Shown here piece by piece: positions 7,286-17,089 of a DNA stretch of 64,000 nucleotides (within the stretch, counting starts at the first letter, position 1; the number at the start of each line of letters is the position of its first letter). The position numbers and the translations under genes were made by a program. This DNA is from an uncultured bacterium. GTDB taxonomy: Bacteria > Bacillota > Clostridia > Lachnospirales > Lachnospiraceae. The DNA lies in NCBI GenBank assembly GCA_947647735.1, contig CANSLJ010000016.1, positions 1 through 64,000 of the forward strand, in the 5' to 3' direction. Under the pieces are notes generated by a model, which was not told the DNA's origin, did not search any database, and was given only the letters and a program-made list of their open reading frames with translations.

Positions 7286-9859
7286 CCCGTCTCCTTCCAG
7301 TATATATTTTTTCAGCAGTGACAGCAGTTCCGTCAGATTGACCGGCTTCGCCGTATGCGCATTCATACCGCTGTCCAGACACTTTTTGATATCCTCCGAA
7401 AAAGCGTCCGCCGTCATGGCAATGATCGGTATGCTCTGTGCGTCCGGATGATCAGATGCACGGATCGCCCCCGTCGCTTCATAACCGTTCATCACAGGCA
7501 TACGCACATCCATCAGGATCGCATCATAGCAGCCTTCCCCGGACTCTGTAAATTTCTCCAGACAGATCTTCCCGTTTTCCGCCCAGTCCAGTGTGAGCCC
7601 GATATCCGTGAGCAGCTCCTTTAAGATCTCCCAGTTCAGTTCATTATCCTCAGCGATCAGGATATGGCGCCCCGCAAGCTCCGGCGCATCGGCGATCATC
7701 TCTGTCTTTTCCTCCTCGCCCATATATTTTTTCAGGCCGTAAAACAGCGTTGACTTAAACAACGGCTTGGCAATAAATCCGTTGATGCCCGCAGCCCTCG
7801 CGCTATCCTCAAACTCGCTCCAGTCGTAGGCGGAGATCAGGATGATCGGGAAATCCGTATCGACGATCTTCCGGATCTGCCTTGCCACCATAACGCCGTC
7901 CATACCCGGCAGTTTCCAGTCCAACATAACGATCTGATAGTCATCCCGCATCTGATGGTGCTTTTTCACCTTCTCGATCGCCTCTTCGCCGCTCAGCGTC
8001 CAGTCCGCCTGTATACCGATGGAGGAAAGTGCATCCACCGCCGTCCGGCACAGTATCTCGTCATCATCCACCACCAGCATCTTCCATGCCGGAAGCACCA
8101 TATCATATTCCTTGGTATCCGCCTTCTCCATATCGACGACCACCTGGAATTTTGTGCCCTCGCCCGGCTTGCTCTCCACGGTGATCGTACCGCCCATAGC
8201 GTCTATGATATGTTTTGTGATCGCCATGCCGAGCCCTGCCCCCTCGGTCTTGTGTACCCGTTTGCTGTCCGCTCTGGAGTAGGAATCAAATACATGTCCC
8301 ACAAACTCTTCGCTCATGCCGATACCGTTATCCTTCACGGTGATATGCGTCCTGATATACTCATCGCCCTTCTCGCCGGGCGCATCCTCCTGATATAAAT
8401 GCAGCTGTATCGTGCCGCCCTCCTGGGTATACTTGACCGCATTGGAAAGCAGGTTCATCAGCACCTGATTCAGGCGGACGCTGTCACAATATACCTCCTC
8501 CGCCACAATATTGTCGATGTGCACGTTGAAGCTCTGCCCTTTTCCCCTGATCTGTGTCTGCACGATGCCCACAACGCCTTCCACCACTTCCCGCAGGGAG
8601 ACCATCTCCGCCGTCAGCGTCATCTTGCCGCTCTCGATCTTGGACATATCCAGCACATCATTGATCAGCCCCAGCAAGTGCTTGCCGGACAGCGTGATCT
8701 TCCGCAGGCAGTTCTGTACCTGCTCCTTATCGTCAATATGCGCCGTGGCGATGGCCGTCATGCCCACAATGGCATTCATCGGCGTCCGGATATCATGGCT
8801 CATATTGGACAGGAAAGTGCTCTTCGCCTCCGTCGCCGCCAGCGCCTCCTGACGCGCTTCCTCCAGCTCTTTCAGCTGCTGGCGCGTCATTTTAAAATAG
8901 GCATAGAAAATAATAAGCAGTACCACAAGAACGATCGCACAGACTGCCATAGTAGCCATCGTCCGATCCCTGTTCATGGTCTCCACGGTTTCATTCAAAA
9001 TGCCGAAAGGCAGTATCGTCACAAGATGCCACTCGGAATAGGGAAGGGGCGAACTGTAGATCTGCTGACTGCTCTCACCGAAGTAAGTGACCGCAGAATA
9101 GGTCTCCCTCTCCGCCATGGCATCGGTGAGCCCCAGAATAAAGGCATCGATCCTTTCCCGTACATCGTTTCCGTGCCGCTCATACAAACTGGTAAAATAA
9201 TCCGGATATTCCCCGCTCATATCACTGATGATAAAGCTTCCGTCTTTTCTGATGATATGGGATACGATCAGCGCATCCTCCTCATCGGTTCCCAGCATGG
9301 CACTGATATATTCGATGGGCACGGCGGCAACCAGCGCCATACTGGACTCACCGTTTTCCATCGGATATGCCGCGCTGATACCAAATAAAACTACCTCCGC
9401 ACCGGAAATATCGCTTCCCACCGCCACCTTCTTCTCATTCTTTTTCAGTGACTCATAAAAGGGTTCCGGATCTGCAAGCTGAACCTGATTTCCGTCCAGC
9501 ATCTCCAGCCTTCCGTCCTCGGAACAGAGCGCCACATAATTAAAGTTTCGGACACTCGCCCTGTAGACCAGCTCCTCATCCAGTTCTTCCTTATCCTCAA
9601 TATCTGTCGGAACAACTTCCGCTATCGCCTCCAGCTGTTCCAGTTTCAGATCGATCAGCGTCCTGAAATGCGCGGTGATATGATCATTGATCCCCGCCAT
9701 GTACAGTTTGCCCACCTTATCAATGGACTCCTCGCTCACCCTGCTCATATAGTAGCCCAGACACATAAACGCCCCTATACTGATGAGCAGAAGCAGCACA
9801 AAGCTGCCCAGCAGAAAATGTGTTGTATGGCTTCCCTTCTTTATATTCTGGTTATCCAT
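7274..9859 (-). CDS. hybrid sensor histidine kinase with two receiver domains
   Basis: The 861-residue membrane protein starts at ATG 9859, behind GGGAGAGG; an upstream in-frame GTG overlaps that site. Order of parts: a transmembrane segment (about 13-35), a large extracytoplasmic sensor region probably of the Cache type, a second transmembrane segment near 305-327, then HisKA with the phospho-acceptor in SNMSHDIRTPMN (His about 354). Next are the HATPase domain (NLLSNAVKYT, DNGIGM, GLGMAI), a first receiver with MLDWKLPGMDG (Asp about 646) and a second with LMDVRMPVMNG (Asp about 782). No Hpt domain or DNA-binding output is fused or adjacent. Both receivers keep their aspartate and the AMTADAF switch region is present. 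The signal is unknown. Confidence 0.93.
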   Translation of the reverse strand: MDNQNIKKGSHTTHFLLGSFVLLLLISIGAFMCLGYYMSRVSEESIDKVGKLYMAGINDHITAHFRTLIDLKLEQLEAIAEVVPTDIEDKEELDEELVYRASVRNFNYVALCSEDGRLEMLDGNQVQLADPEPFYESLKKNEKKVAVGSDISGAEVVLFGISAAYPMENGESSMALVAAVPIEYISAMLGTDEEDALIVSHIIRKDGSFIISDMSGEYPDYFTSLYERHGNDVRERIDAFILGLTDAMAERETYSAVTYFGESSQQIYSSPLPYSEWHLVTILPFGILNETVETMNRDRTMATMAVCAIVLVVLLIIFYAYFKMTRQQLKELEEARQEALAATEAKSTFLSNMSHDIRTPMNAIVGMTAIATAHIDDKEQVQNCLRKITLSGKHLLGLINDVLDMSKIESGKMTLTAEMVSLREVVEGVVGIVQTQIRGKGQSFNVHIDNIVAEEVYCDSVRLNQVLMNLLSNAVKYTQEGGTIQLHLYQEDAPGEKGDEYIRTHITVKDNGIGMSEEFVGHVFDSYSRADSKRVHKTEGAGLGMAITKHIIDAMGGTITVESKPGEGTKFQVVVDMEKADTKEYDMVLPAWKMLVVDDDEILCRTAVDALSSIGIQADWTLSGEEAIEKVKKHHQMRDDYQIVMLDWKLPGMDGVMVARQIRKIVDTDFPIILISAYDWSEFEDSARAAGINGFIAKPLFKSTLFYGLKKYMGEEEKTEMIADAPELAGRHILIAEDNELNWEILKELLTDIGLTLDWAENGKICLEKFTESGEGCYDAILMDVRMPVMNGYEATGAIRASDHPDAQSIPIIAMTADAFSEDIKKCLDSGMNAHTAKPVNLTELLSLLKKYILEGDGAGS

Positions 9860-10021
9860 GCATGTCCTCTCCCTAACTCTGCAAGCCACAGGCGGAATCC
9901 TCTCCGCCTTATCTATCCGTCAAAACAGGCATATACTCTTTTACCCGCCTGATCCTTCCTTTCCAGAATGAACAGATCCTGTCCATCTGACCATGCTCAT
10001 TCTATCATATTTTCTCCCGCT

Positions 10022-12388
10022 TCACAATATTACAGACACAATTATCCGCACAACAAAAGCGCAGGCCCATGCGATCACACACTGCCCGATCACCATCAGG
10101 ACCGCCCATCTTGCGCCCAGCTCCCGCTTCACCGAGGCGATCGCCGCCACACAGGGCGTATACAGCAGGCAGAACACAAGGAGCGATGCCGCTGACACAG
10201 GTGTCAGCACCTCCATCAGCGCACCCCCGGGACCAAACAGCACGGTCAGCGTGGACACCACGCTCTCCTTTGCCATAAAGCCCGTGATCAGCGCCGTGGA
10301 TATCCGCCAGTCCCCGAAACCTAAAGGCGCAAAGACCGGCGCGATCACACTTGCCGCCATGGCAAGCATACTCTCCCTCGAATCGCTGACAATACCGAAA
10401 TGCATATTGAAAGTCTGCAAAAACCAGATCACGATGGTCGCCATAAAGATGACCGTGAAGGCTCTCTGCAAAAAGTCCTTCGCCTTCTCCCACAAAAGCT
10501 GCGCCACATTTTTCACCCCCGGCATCCGGTAGTTGGGCAGCTCCATCACAAATGGCACCGCCTCCCCCTTAAACAAGGTATTCTTAAACAGCAGCGCCGT
10601 CAAAACCCCCACGAGAATGCCGAAAAAGTAAAGCCCCACCATAATGAGAGCCCCCTTTCCCGGGAAGAACGCCGCCGTGAAAAAACCGTAGATCGGCAGT
10701 TTTGCGGAACAGCTCATAAAGGGAGTGAGCAATATCGTCATCTTGCGGTCCCGCTCCGAGGGAAGCGTCCTGCTCGCCATCACGCCCGGCACCGTACAGC
10801 CGAAACCGATCAGCATCGGCACAATGCTCCTGCCGGAAAGCCCGATCTTCCGGAGCAGCTTATCCATCACAAAAGCAACCCTCGCCATATAACCGGTATC
10901 TTCCAACAGAGACAAGAAGAAAAACAAGGTCACAATGATCGGCAGAAAACTCAGCACGCTTCCCACGCCGGTAAAGATTCCGTCGATCACCAGAGAGTGC
11001 AGGGCGCTGTTCACATGCCACGCCGTGAACGCCTGATCCGTCAGCTCTGTCAGCCTCTCGATCCCCGTCTCCAGAATCCCCTGCAAAAAGGCCCCGATCA
11101 CATTGAAGGTCAGAAAGAACACCAGTCCGATAATGCCGATAAAAGCCGGGATCGCCGTATATTTTCCCGTCAGCAGCCGGTCGATCCTCCTGCTCCTCGC
11201 GTGCTCCCTGCTCTCCCTCGGCTTTACCACCGTGGCATCCACCAGATTCTGAATAAAAGTAAAACGCATGTCCGCAATGGCGGCGGCGCGGTCCAGTCCC
11301 CGCTCCTCCTCCATCTGCCGGATGATATGCTCCAGCATTTCCTGTTCATTTTCAGAGAGAGACAGGGCATCCATGATGCGTGTATCTCCCTCCACCAGCT
11401 TGGTCGCCGCAAACCGCACGGGAATCCCCGCCGCCTTCGCATGGTCTTCCACAAGGTGCATGATACCGTGAAGACACCTGTGCACCGCCCCGCCGTGATC
11501 CTTCTCGTCACAAAAATCCATCCGCCCGGGCTTTTCCTGATAGCTTGCGATATGTACCGCGTGGTGTACCAGCTCGTCCACGCCCTCGTTTTTCGCCGCG
11601 GAGATCGGCACCACCGGAATGCCCAGCAGAGCCTCCATCTCATTGATACGGATGGAACCGCCGTTGCCCCGCACCTCATCCATCATATTGAGCGCCAGCA
11701 CCATCGGGATCCCCAGCTCCATCAGCTGCATGGTCAGATACAGATTCCGCTCAATGTTGGTGGCGTCCACGATATTGATAATGCCCGTCGGCTTTTCTCC
11801 TATGATAAACTGTCTTGTCACGATCTCCTCGGAACTGTAGGGTGACATAGAATAAATCCCCGGCAGATCCGTGATCTCTGTCTTCGGGTACCCCTTGATC
11901 GCGCCGCTCTTTCGATCCACCGTCACACCGGGAAAATTCCCCACATGCTGGTTGGCCCCGGTGAGCTGGTTAAACAGCGTTGTCTTGCCGCAGTTCTGAT
12001 TGCCCGCTAACGCAAAGGTCAGAACGCTTCCCTCCGGCAATGGATCGCCATCCCCCTTTGCATGATATCTGCCGCCCTCGCCGAACCCCGGATGCTCCGC
12101 CCTTGCGCTTCCCTGTTCCGGCGCGCCGTTCTTTTCCCTGTGCGCCGCCCGGATCTGCTGTATTTCTATTTTTGCCGCATCATCCAGCCTGAGCGTCAGC
12201 TCATAGCCGTGGATCAGAAGCTCCATCGGATCTCCCATGGGCGCAAACTTTACAAGCGTCACCTCAGCTCCCGGTATCAGCCCCATATCCAGAAAGTGCT
12301 GCCGGAGCGCGCCCTGCCCGCCTACCGCCTCGATCCTTGCCGATTCACCTATCTCCAGATGATTTAATGTCATAGCCTCTTTTGTCAT
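10022..12388 (-). CDS. feoB: FeoA-FeoB fusion, ferrous iron transporter
   Basis: FeoB imports Fe2+ across the cytoplasmic membrane using a GTPase-like domain; FeoA is usually a separate small cytosolic SH3-like protein. Here residues about 1-80 are FeoA (LGIGESARIEAV-like start as LEIGESARIEAVGG, then HFLDMGLIPGAEV). They are linked by a charged spacer to FeoB: G1 GNQNCGKTT at about 127-135, G3 DLPGIYS near 172, G4 NMMDE, and G5-like SAAKNEG. Eight or more membrane segments follow, including the Gate motif region GFGCTVPGVMASR and a C-terminal FCLLYTPCVAAI. Start chosen at ATG 12388, which lies 10 bases after GGGG. There is no separate feoA or feoC nearby. Confidence 0.95.
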   Translation of the reverse strand: MTKEAMTLNHLEIGESARIEAVGGQGALRQHFLDMGLIPGAEVTLVKFAPMGDPMELLIHGYELTLRLDDAAKIEIQQIRAAHREKNGAPEQGSARAEHPGFGEGGRYHAKGDGDPLPEGSVLTFALAGNQNCGKTTLFNQLTGANQHVGNFPGVTVDRKSGAIKGYPKTEITDLPGIYSMSPYSSEEIVTRQFIIGEKPTGIINIVDATNIERNLYLTMQLMELGIPMVLALNMMDEVRGNGGSIRINEMEALLGIPVVPISAAKNEGVDELVHHAVHIASYQEKPGRMDFCDEKDHGGAVHRCLHGIMHLVEDHAKAAGIPVRFAATKLVEGDTRIMDALSLSENEQEMLEHIIRQMEEERGLDRAAAIADMRFTFIQNLVDATVVKPRESREHARSRRIDRLLTGKYTAIPAFIGIIGLVFFLTFNVIGAFLQGILETGIERLTELTDQAFTAWHVNSALHSLVIDGIFTGVGSVLSFLPIIVTLFFFLSLLEDTGYMARVAFVMDKLLRKIGLSGRSIVPMLIGFGCTVPGVMASRTLPSERDRKMTILLTPFMSCSAKLPIYGFFTAAFFPGKGALIMVGLYFFGILVGVLTALLFKNTLFKGEAVPFVMELPNYRMPGVKNVAQLLWEKAKDFLQRAFTVIFMATIVIWFLQTFNMHFGIVSDSRESMLAMAASVIAPVFAPLGFGDWRISTALITGFMAKESVVSTLTVLFGPGGALMEVLTPVSAASLLVFCLLYTPCVAAIASVKRELGARWAVLMVIGQCVIAWACAFVVRIIVSVIL

Positions 12389-12480
12389 TTTCAAACTGCC
12401 CCTGTTCGTATCTCCATATTTTCTGCCATTACAGTTCTGTATGTTCCTATCGCAATTCTTTCCCTATATCCTCTGCCGCC

Positions 12481-13527
12481 TTACTGCAGATATATATGAT
12501 TGCTCTCCGTAAACCTGTCGTACTCGTTATGTACCCGGATGCAGAGATCCCCCGTGGAATCCTCCGGCAGCGTCAGTTCGATATAACCTCCTCCCGCCGG
12601 CGCCCATCCCCAGAGCCCCGACCAGGTTGCCCCGCCGTTTCCGCTGTAGCTGTAATAGATGATCCTGCTCTGCGCATCCGAAGCCTTCGCATAAAGCTGT
12701 ACTCTGCCTGAACTTTTATCGTAGGAGATCAGTTCGATCTGAGAAACCTCCGGATCCGTCATATCCTGCACATGCGGCGTCTTTGCGTTCGGGTACTGCA
12801 CATACTGATAACTGCTGTAATCCACGCCGAGCGCGGAAGATTTCAATCCATAATATTTCGCCACCGCCGTTGCGTCCGCCTTTCCAAGCTTCTGCAGCGC
12901 CCCTTCCTTCATATAAAAATCCTTGTCATGAGCCTCATCCATATGACAGTGCTCTATGATCGCCGCCGTCACGCCATGTAAACGGGCATTGTTGATAACG
13001 CCATAGTAATCTCCTGTGCCCCTGCTGTTCATCTTTGTCTTTACACCCCTGGGATATACCCCCACATCCGCAGAAAGCTGCTGCAGGGCGATATTGCCGA
13101 AACTCATGCCCTTCGCATAATGATTGCCGTATGCCGATACCCAGACCTCCGAGCCGAAGAGATTGTGGGAGGGGGACGCATTCAAGTGAATACTGTACAG
13201 AAAATCCGCTCCCGAAGCCGCCGCTATCTGCGCCCGCTGTTCCAGTGACAGATCCACATCCGCAGTCCGTGTCATCACCACCGTAACGCCTTCATACAAA
13301 GACAGCTCCTGATACATGGCATTGGCGATCTGCAAAGTCAGATCCTTCTCCCAGCACCCGTTGTACATCGCCCCGCCGTTTGTGCCTCCGTGTCCCGGAT
13401 CGATACAGATCACGATCGGCGTCTTTGCCTCCGCCTCCATGACAGGTGCTATACCCAGTCCGGAAAGCAGAAGACATATCGTTAACAGAATTACCGTCGC
13501 TTTTTTTCTCATATTGTTTTTCATCAT
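12481..13527 (-). CDS. secreted N-acetylmuramoyl-L-alanine amidase (Amidase_3)
   Basis: This enzyme cleaves the bond between N-acetylmuramic acid and the stem peptide in peptidoglycan. The 348-residue protein has a signal peptide (residues 1-34, ending VMEAEA). The catalytic domain carries all expected zinc and catalytic residues: H46 in DPGHGG, E60 in CWEKDL, H114 in SIHLNA and E192 in IIEHCH. The last 110 residues form a separate beta-rich domain (IELISYDKSSGRVQLYA, IIYYSYSGNGGATW), probably a wall- or sugar-binding module. An AAAGGATG site precedes the ATG. It stands alone between unrelated genes. Role could be growth, sporulation or germination. Confidence 0.9.
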   Translation of the reverse strand: MMKNNMRKKATVILLTICLLLSGLGIAPVMEAEAKTPIVICIDPGHGGTNGGAMYNGCWEKDLTLQIANAMYQELSLYEGVTVVMTRTADVDLSLEQRAQIAAASGADFLYSIHLNASPSHNLFGSEVWVSAYGNHYAKGMSFGNIALQQLSADVGVYPRGVKTKMNSRGTGDYYGVINNARLHGVTAAIIEHCHMDEAHDKDFYMKEGALQKLGKADATAVAKYYGLKSSALGVDYSSYQYVQYPNAKTPHVQDMTDPEVSQIELISYDKSSGRVQLYAKASDAQSRIIYYSYSGNGGATWSGLWGWAPAGGGYIELTLPEDSTGDLCIRVHNEYDRFTESNHIYLQ

Positions 13528-13623
13528 ATTTTCATCCTTTCGTAGCAGAATTGATCATAACCTTTTTGCTGTTGCCGCTCTATTACTTTACGCAATCTGC
13601 GTCTAACGGCAAACCTTCATTTT

Positions 13624-15174
13624 TTAATCTATACTCAAATATCTTCTGCTCTTTCTCTCCCCTTCACTCCGCAATAAACCTTCATCTACCATTTCTTTTA
13701 ATAAACGTTTTACTGTTGATTCCGCCAAACCTAATATTTTTTTCGCCTCCTGATTACTGATCGAACCATTTTCGACAACATAATCTAAAATCTGCTCTTT
13801 CCTCTCCATCTTTATCGGCTTTTTATCGGCTTTTATCGGCTTTTTATCGGCTTTTCCTATTCTCTTTTCCCCTTTTGCTATCTTTGCAAATTCCTCATTA
13901 ATATAAATGACCGCCATTGTATAATCATCGTAATCATTATCAGGTAAAAATTTCAACCTGGGCGAACCATTTGTTTCCAGAGCATCTTTCGCCCTTCGGA
14001 TTCCGGAACCATAAGACTCAATTAGATTCAATGCAAAAAACATATCCTTTAACTCCGGATTCAAATACTTTCTATCATCAAAACTACTCTGCCGATTCAT
14101 GGCCTCAATAGTGACAGGCGGCACAGGACGATTATGATTTACAAATGTAATTCTGTTACTGTACACATAAATTCCAATATAATTTGGCGACTCATATCGC
14201 TTATGCAAAATACAATTAGTGGCCAATTCCTCAAAAGCCGCCAGCGGCCAGTTATAAATAATCCGATGTTCTATTTTTTCAGCATTACGAATCGTATAAG
14301 ATGCCTGAATTGTCTCTTCAAAATATTTACTGACAAGTCTAGCCTGTATCCAAATTGGCCCATCGAAGACTTTCGCCTCCATCCGCTCTGTTCCACCCAC
14401 TTCGCGAATCACTTCTACATGAGCATTTGGTATATATTTTTCAGGTCTGTCAGCAAACATCAATACCGCAAAATTCTTTGCTCGATAACCGCCATATTCT
14501 CTTTCACTGATCAATCCCATACTTTTCGCCATATCCAGTTTTGACATACCGCGAATATCTTCTTTTGCATTTGTGGCAACCAGGTACTCTTTCATATATT
14601 CATAATTCAGATTATCTATTGTTGCTGTTTCATTTAAATCGGAACTGAAAGTGTAGTTTGCAAATTTTCTGAGCAGTTCAAACTCCTGCGTTGTATTAGG
14701 TAAAACTGTATCCCGTCTCATGCGAATATATCTTCCGGCTTTCAATCCTATTTCTTTATCGCTTTCCGCTTTATTGCTTGTCTGATATGGTCCGGCATTA
14801 CCCGGTTCAACAGCAACAACAATATAATAACGGGCATCGATCCTATCTGTGATCAAATGATATCGGATAGCCGGGTGAATATTGGAAAAAAGGTTCTTTA
14901 ATGTGTTTTCTATCGCCTCGATCATTGACTCCTTCAAGCCGCTAATAGGTCTGGCCGGCACTGCTTTTTCACCGGTTTCTTTATCATTTACCTCCTCGAC
15001 TCCTATATAGAGCAGACCAATATCCCGATTCATATAATTGTTGGCATAGGCACACGCTGTTTTTAATATTCCGGCTTTGAAATTTACAGATTTCTTATAT
15101 TCTATATAGTCTGTTTCGATATGATTTTGTTCAAGAACAGTATGTGCCATACGCTTAATATCTTCTATCTGCAT
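13624..15174 (-). CDS. AlbA_2 / ATP-binding-fold transcriptional regulator
   Basis: The 516-residue protein starts at ATG 15174, 6 bases after GGAAAGG; an upstream GTG has no site. An N-terminal AlbA_2 (Schlafen-type) putative DNA-binding domain shows ETDYIEYKKS and ACAYANNYMNRDIGLLYIGV. The middle carries a HATPase_c_4-like region (EELATNCILHKRYES, GSGIRRAKDALE), and the C-terminus is a winged helix (ISNQEAKKILGLAESTVKRL). This combination is known as a putative transcriptional regulator or helicase-related family of unclear target. A lysine-rich linker before the winged helix carries a tandem duplication (13811-13856). AT content is higher than in flanking genes, suggesting acquisition. Confidence 0.8.
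   Translation of the reverse strand: MQIEDIKRMAHTVLEQNHIETDYIEYKKSVNFKAGILKTACAYANNYMNRDIGLLYIGVEEVNDKETGEKAVPARPISGLKESMIEAIENTLKNLFSNIHPAIRYHLITDRIDARYYIVVAVEPGNAGPYQTSNKAESDKEIGLKAGRYIRMRRDTVLPNTTQEFELLRKFANYTFSSDLNETATIDNLNYEYMKEYLVATNAKEDIRGMSKLDMAKSMGLISEREYGGYRAKNFAVLMFADRPEKYIPNAHVEVIREVGGTERMEAKVFDGPIWIQARLVSKYFEETIQASYTIRNAEKIEHRIIYNWPLAAFEELATNCILHKRYESPNYIGIYVYSNRITFVNHNRPVPPVTIEAMNRQSSFDDRKYLNPELKDMFFALNLIESYGSGIRRAKDALETNGSPRLKFLPDNDYDDYTMAVIYINEEFAKIAKGEKRIGKADKKPIKADKKPIKMERKEQILDYVVENGSISNQEAKKILGLAESTVKRLLKEMVDEGLLRSEGERKSRRYLSID
13811..13856. repeat. 21-bp tandem duplication inside the AlbA_2 gene linker
   Basis: ATCGGC recurs at 13814, 13825, 13835 and 13846, spaced 11, 10 and 11 bp, making two 21-bp units. 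They encode KADKKPI twice, in frame. Slippage between units would add or remove seven residues without breaking the protein. Confidence 0.75.
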
Positions 15175-15259
15175 TTTAAACCTTTCCACTGCTATCACTT
15201 TCACAGTCTCAAGAATTTCATTCTTTGCAAACTCCCTGAATTATGTAAAAGCAATGTCC

Positions 15260-16921
15260 CTACGGCGCCGTACTCAGATAACTGCTGACACAGTAAAGCG
15301 TCTGCCCGTTATATTCCACCCTTGACCAGCCGTTATCCGAAATCCCCGTTCTTGTGATCCACTCTCCGTATTTCAGGGAAGCCGCCACCGCCGCATCGGG
15401 ATTGGTCACGCTGGGCAGCGTTCTCAGATTCACCTCGATCTTCGCCGTAACGCTCTCATTCACCGCCGTAAACTGTGTTTTGATCCCGTTGTCCGCCACA
15501 GCAGGTGCTGCCTCCGCCGGCTCCGGTGTGACATAGGAAGTATCCGTTGTCAGAAAGCTGGACACCGCATACACCTTCTGTCCGTTTATCACAAGCCTGG
15601 ACCAGCCGCTGCTGCTGACGCCTGTGCGCCATGCGGTCTGTCCGTTAGCCAGCGTATTTAACACCACGCTGTCCGCCCCCTGGCTTGGACGGTCGCGCAG
15701 ATTTACCACATCCTTCGCCGTGACAGTCTCATCCACCTCCGTAAAGTTCATCAGTGCCTCCACATTGGCTCCCACTTCCTCCGGCGCCTCGCTGCTTAGC
15801 GCCGCCGCTGCGGCATCATAGCCGAAATAAGCCACATTCATATCCACGTTTTTGTAAATGCCGGGAATGGCTCCCCGGTTTGTGTACTGCCACATGGCAT
15901 GGGTTCCGCTATAAGAAGATTTCGCTGTCTGAGGGAAGGGCGCCGAAGGATACTGCGACACCCAGATCTTGTATTTCCCGGAGATCACACTTGCGTTCCA
16001 GTCCCTGTCCGCCTCCATCTCGTTTTTCGCCGCATAGAACATGGGCGTATAGCCCCGCTCCGATATCCTGTCTAAAAAGGCAAGGGCGGCATTGCTCCTG
16101 ACTGTCTTGTCCAGCCCGAACTGCCTGCTGCTCTCACTGTTAAATCCCTCACAGTTATAAGCCACCGGATAGGTGATCTGATACTGGGAAATATAGTCCG
16201 CCACCCAGTCCGCCTCCTGCACCGCCTCCGCATCATTTACCGCGGTGGAAAAGAAATAGACGCCGATCTTGATCCCGTTTTTCGTGGCTTCCTGCATATT
16301 GTATTTTGCGGTGCCGTCCTCGCAGATCTCACCGCCCGTCTGGGTCCGGTAGCCCACCCGGATCATGGCAAACTGCACCCCGCTGGCCGCCACCTGCTGC
16401 CAGTCGATGACGCCCTGATACTTTGCCACATCGATGCCGATGCTGACATTCTGATTCTCTCCCACACCGGTCTGCACCTCGGACATATCCGTCTCGGCGC
16501 CCTGCTCCGACTGCATCTGCTGCTGGGGATCTTCCGCATCTTCGCCTTCCCCTGTCTCCAAAGCACCTTCCAATCCTTCCTCCGCAGGCTCTTCCGGCAA
16601 TGTTTCCTCCGGCTCCTCCAAAGGTTCCGATGGCACTCCTTCTATCGGTTCCCCTTCCAAAGCCTCTGTAAACACCGGCATTTCCTCCTCTTTCGCGCTT
16701 CTGCCGCGAAAAAACCTTACTCCGACAAAGACCAGCAGCACTACCAGAATCGCAGACGGGATCACATACAGCATCCATCTGCCCCGACTGCCGTACGCAT
16801 AGTCATCATCGTCGTAAGCATCGTCCCCGGCTTCCTCCTCGAAATCCAAGTCCGCCATATCTTCCATATCCTCTTCCTCGAAATCCGCTCCGAAATCCTC
16901 CTCGAAATCTCCCAGTTTCAT
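15260..16921 (-). CDS. membrane-anchored GH25 lysozyme with two SH3 domains
   Basis: The 553-residue protein starts at ATG 16921 behind AAAGAGGAG. Residues 1-45 are extremely acidic (MKLGDFEEDFGADFEEED). A transmembrane segment (about 50-70, WMLYVIPSAILVVLLV) follows, then a glutamate/proline-rich spacer. The GH25 muramidase domain begins IGIDVAKYQGVIDWQQVA and runs to MWQYTNRG. Two SH3b repeats follow (VVNLRDRPSQGAD and IEVNLRTLPSVTNPD), each closing with a Q-x-(L/V)-Y-x-V-S-S motif. GH25 enzymes hydrolyse the beta-1,4 link of the glycan strand. The N-terminal acidic cytosolic tail and lack of a cleavage site suggest a type II protein fixed to the membrane, acting on the host's own wall. Confidence 0.9.
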   Translation of the reverse strand: MKLGDFEEDFGADFEEEDMEDMADLDFEEEAGDDAYDDDDYAYGSRGRWMLYVIPSAILVVLLVFVGVRFFRGRSAKEEEMPVFTEALEGEPIEGVPSEPLEEPEETLPEEPAEEGLEGALETGEGEDAEDPQQQMQSEQGAETDMSEVQTGVGENQNVSIGIDVAKYQGVIDWQQVAASGVQFAMIRVGYRTQTGGEICEDGTAKYNMQEATKNGIKIGVYFFSTAVNDAEAVQEADWVADYISQYQITYPVAYNCEGFNSESSRQFGLDKTVRSNAALAFLDRISERGYTPMFYAAKNEMEADRDWNASVISGKYKIWVSQYPSAPFPQTAKSSYSGTHAMWQYTNRGAIPGIYKNVDMNVAYFGYDAAAAALSSEAPEEVGANVEALMNFTEVDETVTAKDVVNLRDRPSQGADSVVLNTLANGQTAWRTGVSSSGWSRLVINGQKVYAVSSFLTTDTSYVTPEPAEAAPAVADNGIKTQFTAVNESVTAKIEVNLRTLPSVTNPDAAVAASLKYGEWITRTGISDNGWSRVEYNGQTLYCVSSYLSTAP

Positions 16922-17089
16922 TCTGTTCTCCTCTTTATTATAACGCACACGCCTCGCATACTGCAGCGCCCTCACTGCACCGGCATTATATTTACTCTCA
17001 CAGCCTTCCGGATCGTATCTATAACTATATGCGCTCTCGGCATCCTCGGGTTACTCCCCGCCTTTACTCTTTCTGCCAATACACGCCGG

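Noticed and set aside
10400..11845. 481-codon plus-strand frame opposite feoB
   Set aside because: Histidine/arginine-rich composition typical of antisense reading; no family motif; the feoB frame has all G motifs.
13811..13856. Possible short CRISPR-like array
   Set aside because: Units are contiguous with no spacers and encode an in-frame KADKKPI duplication.
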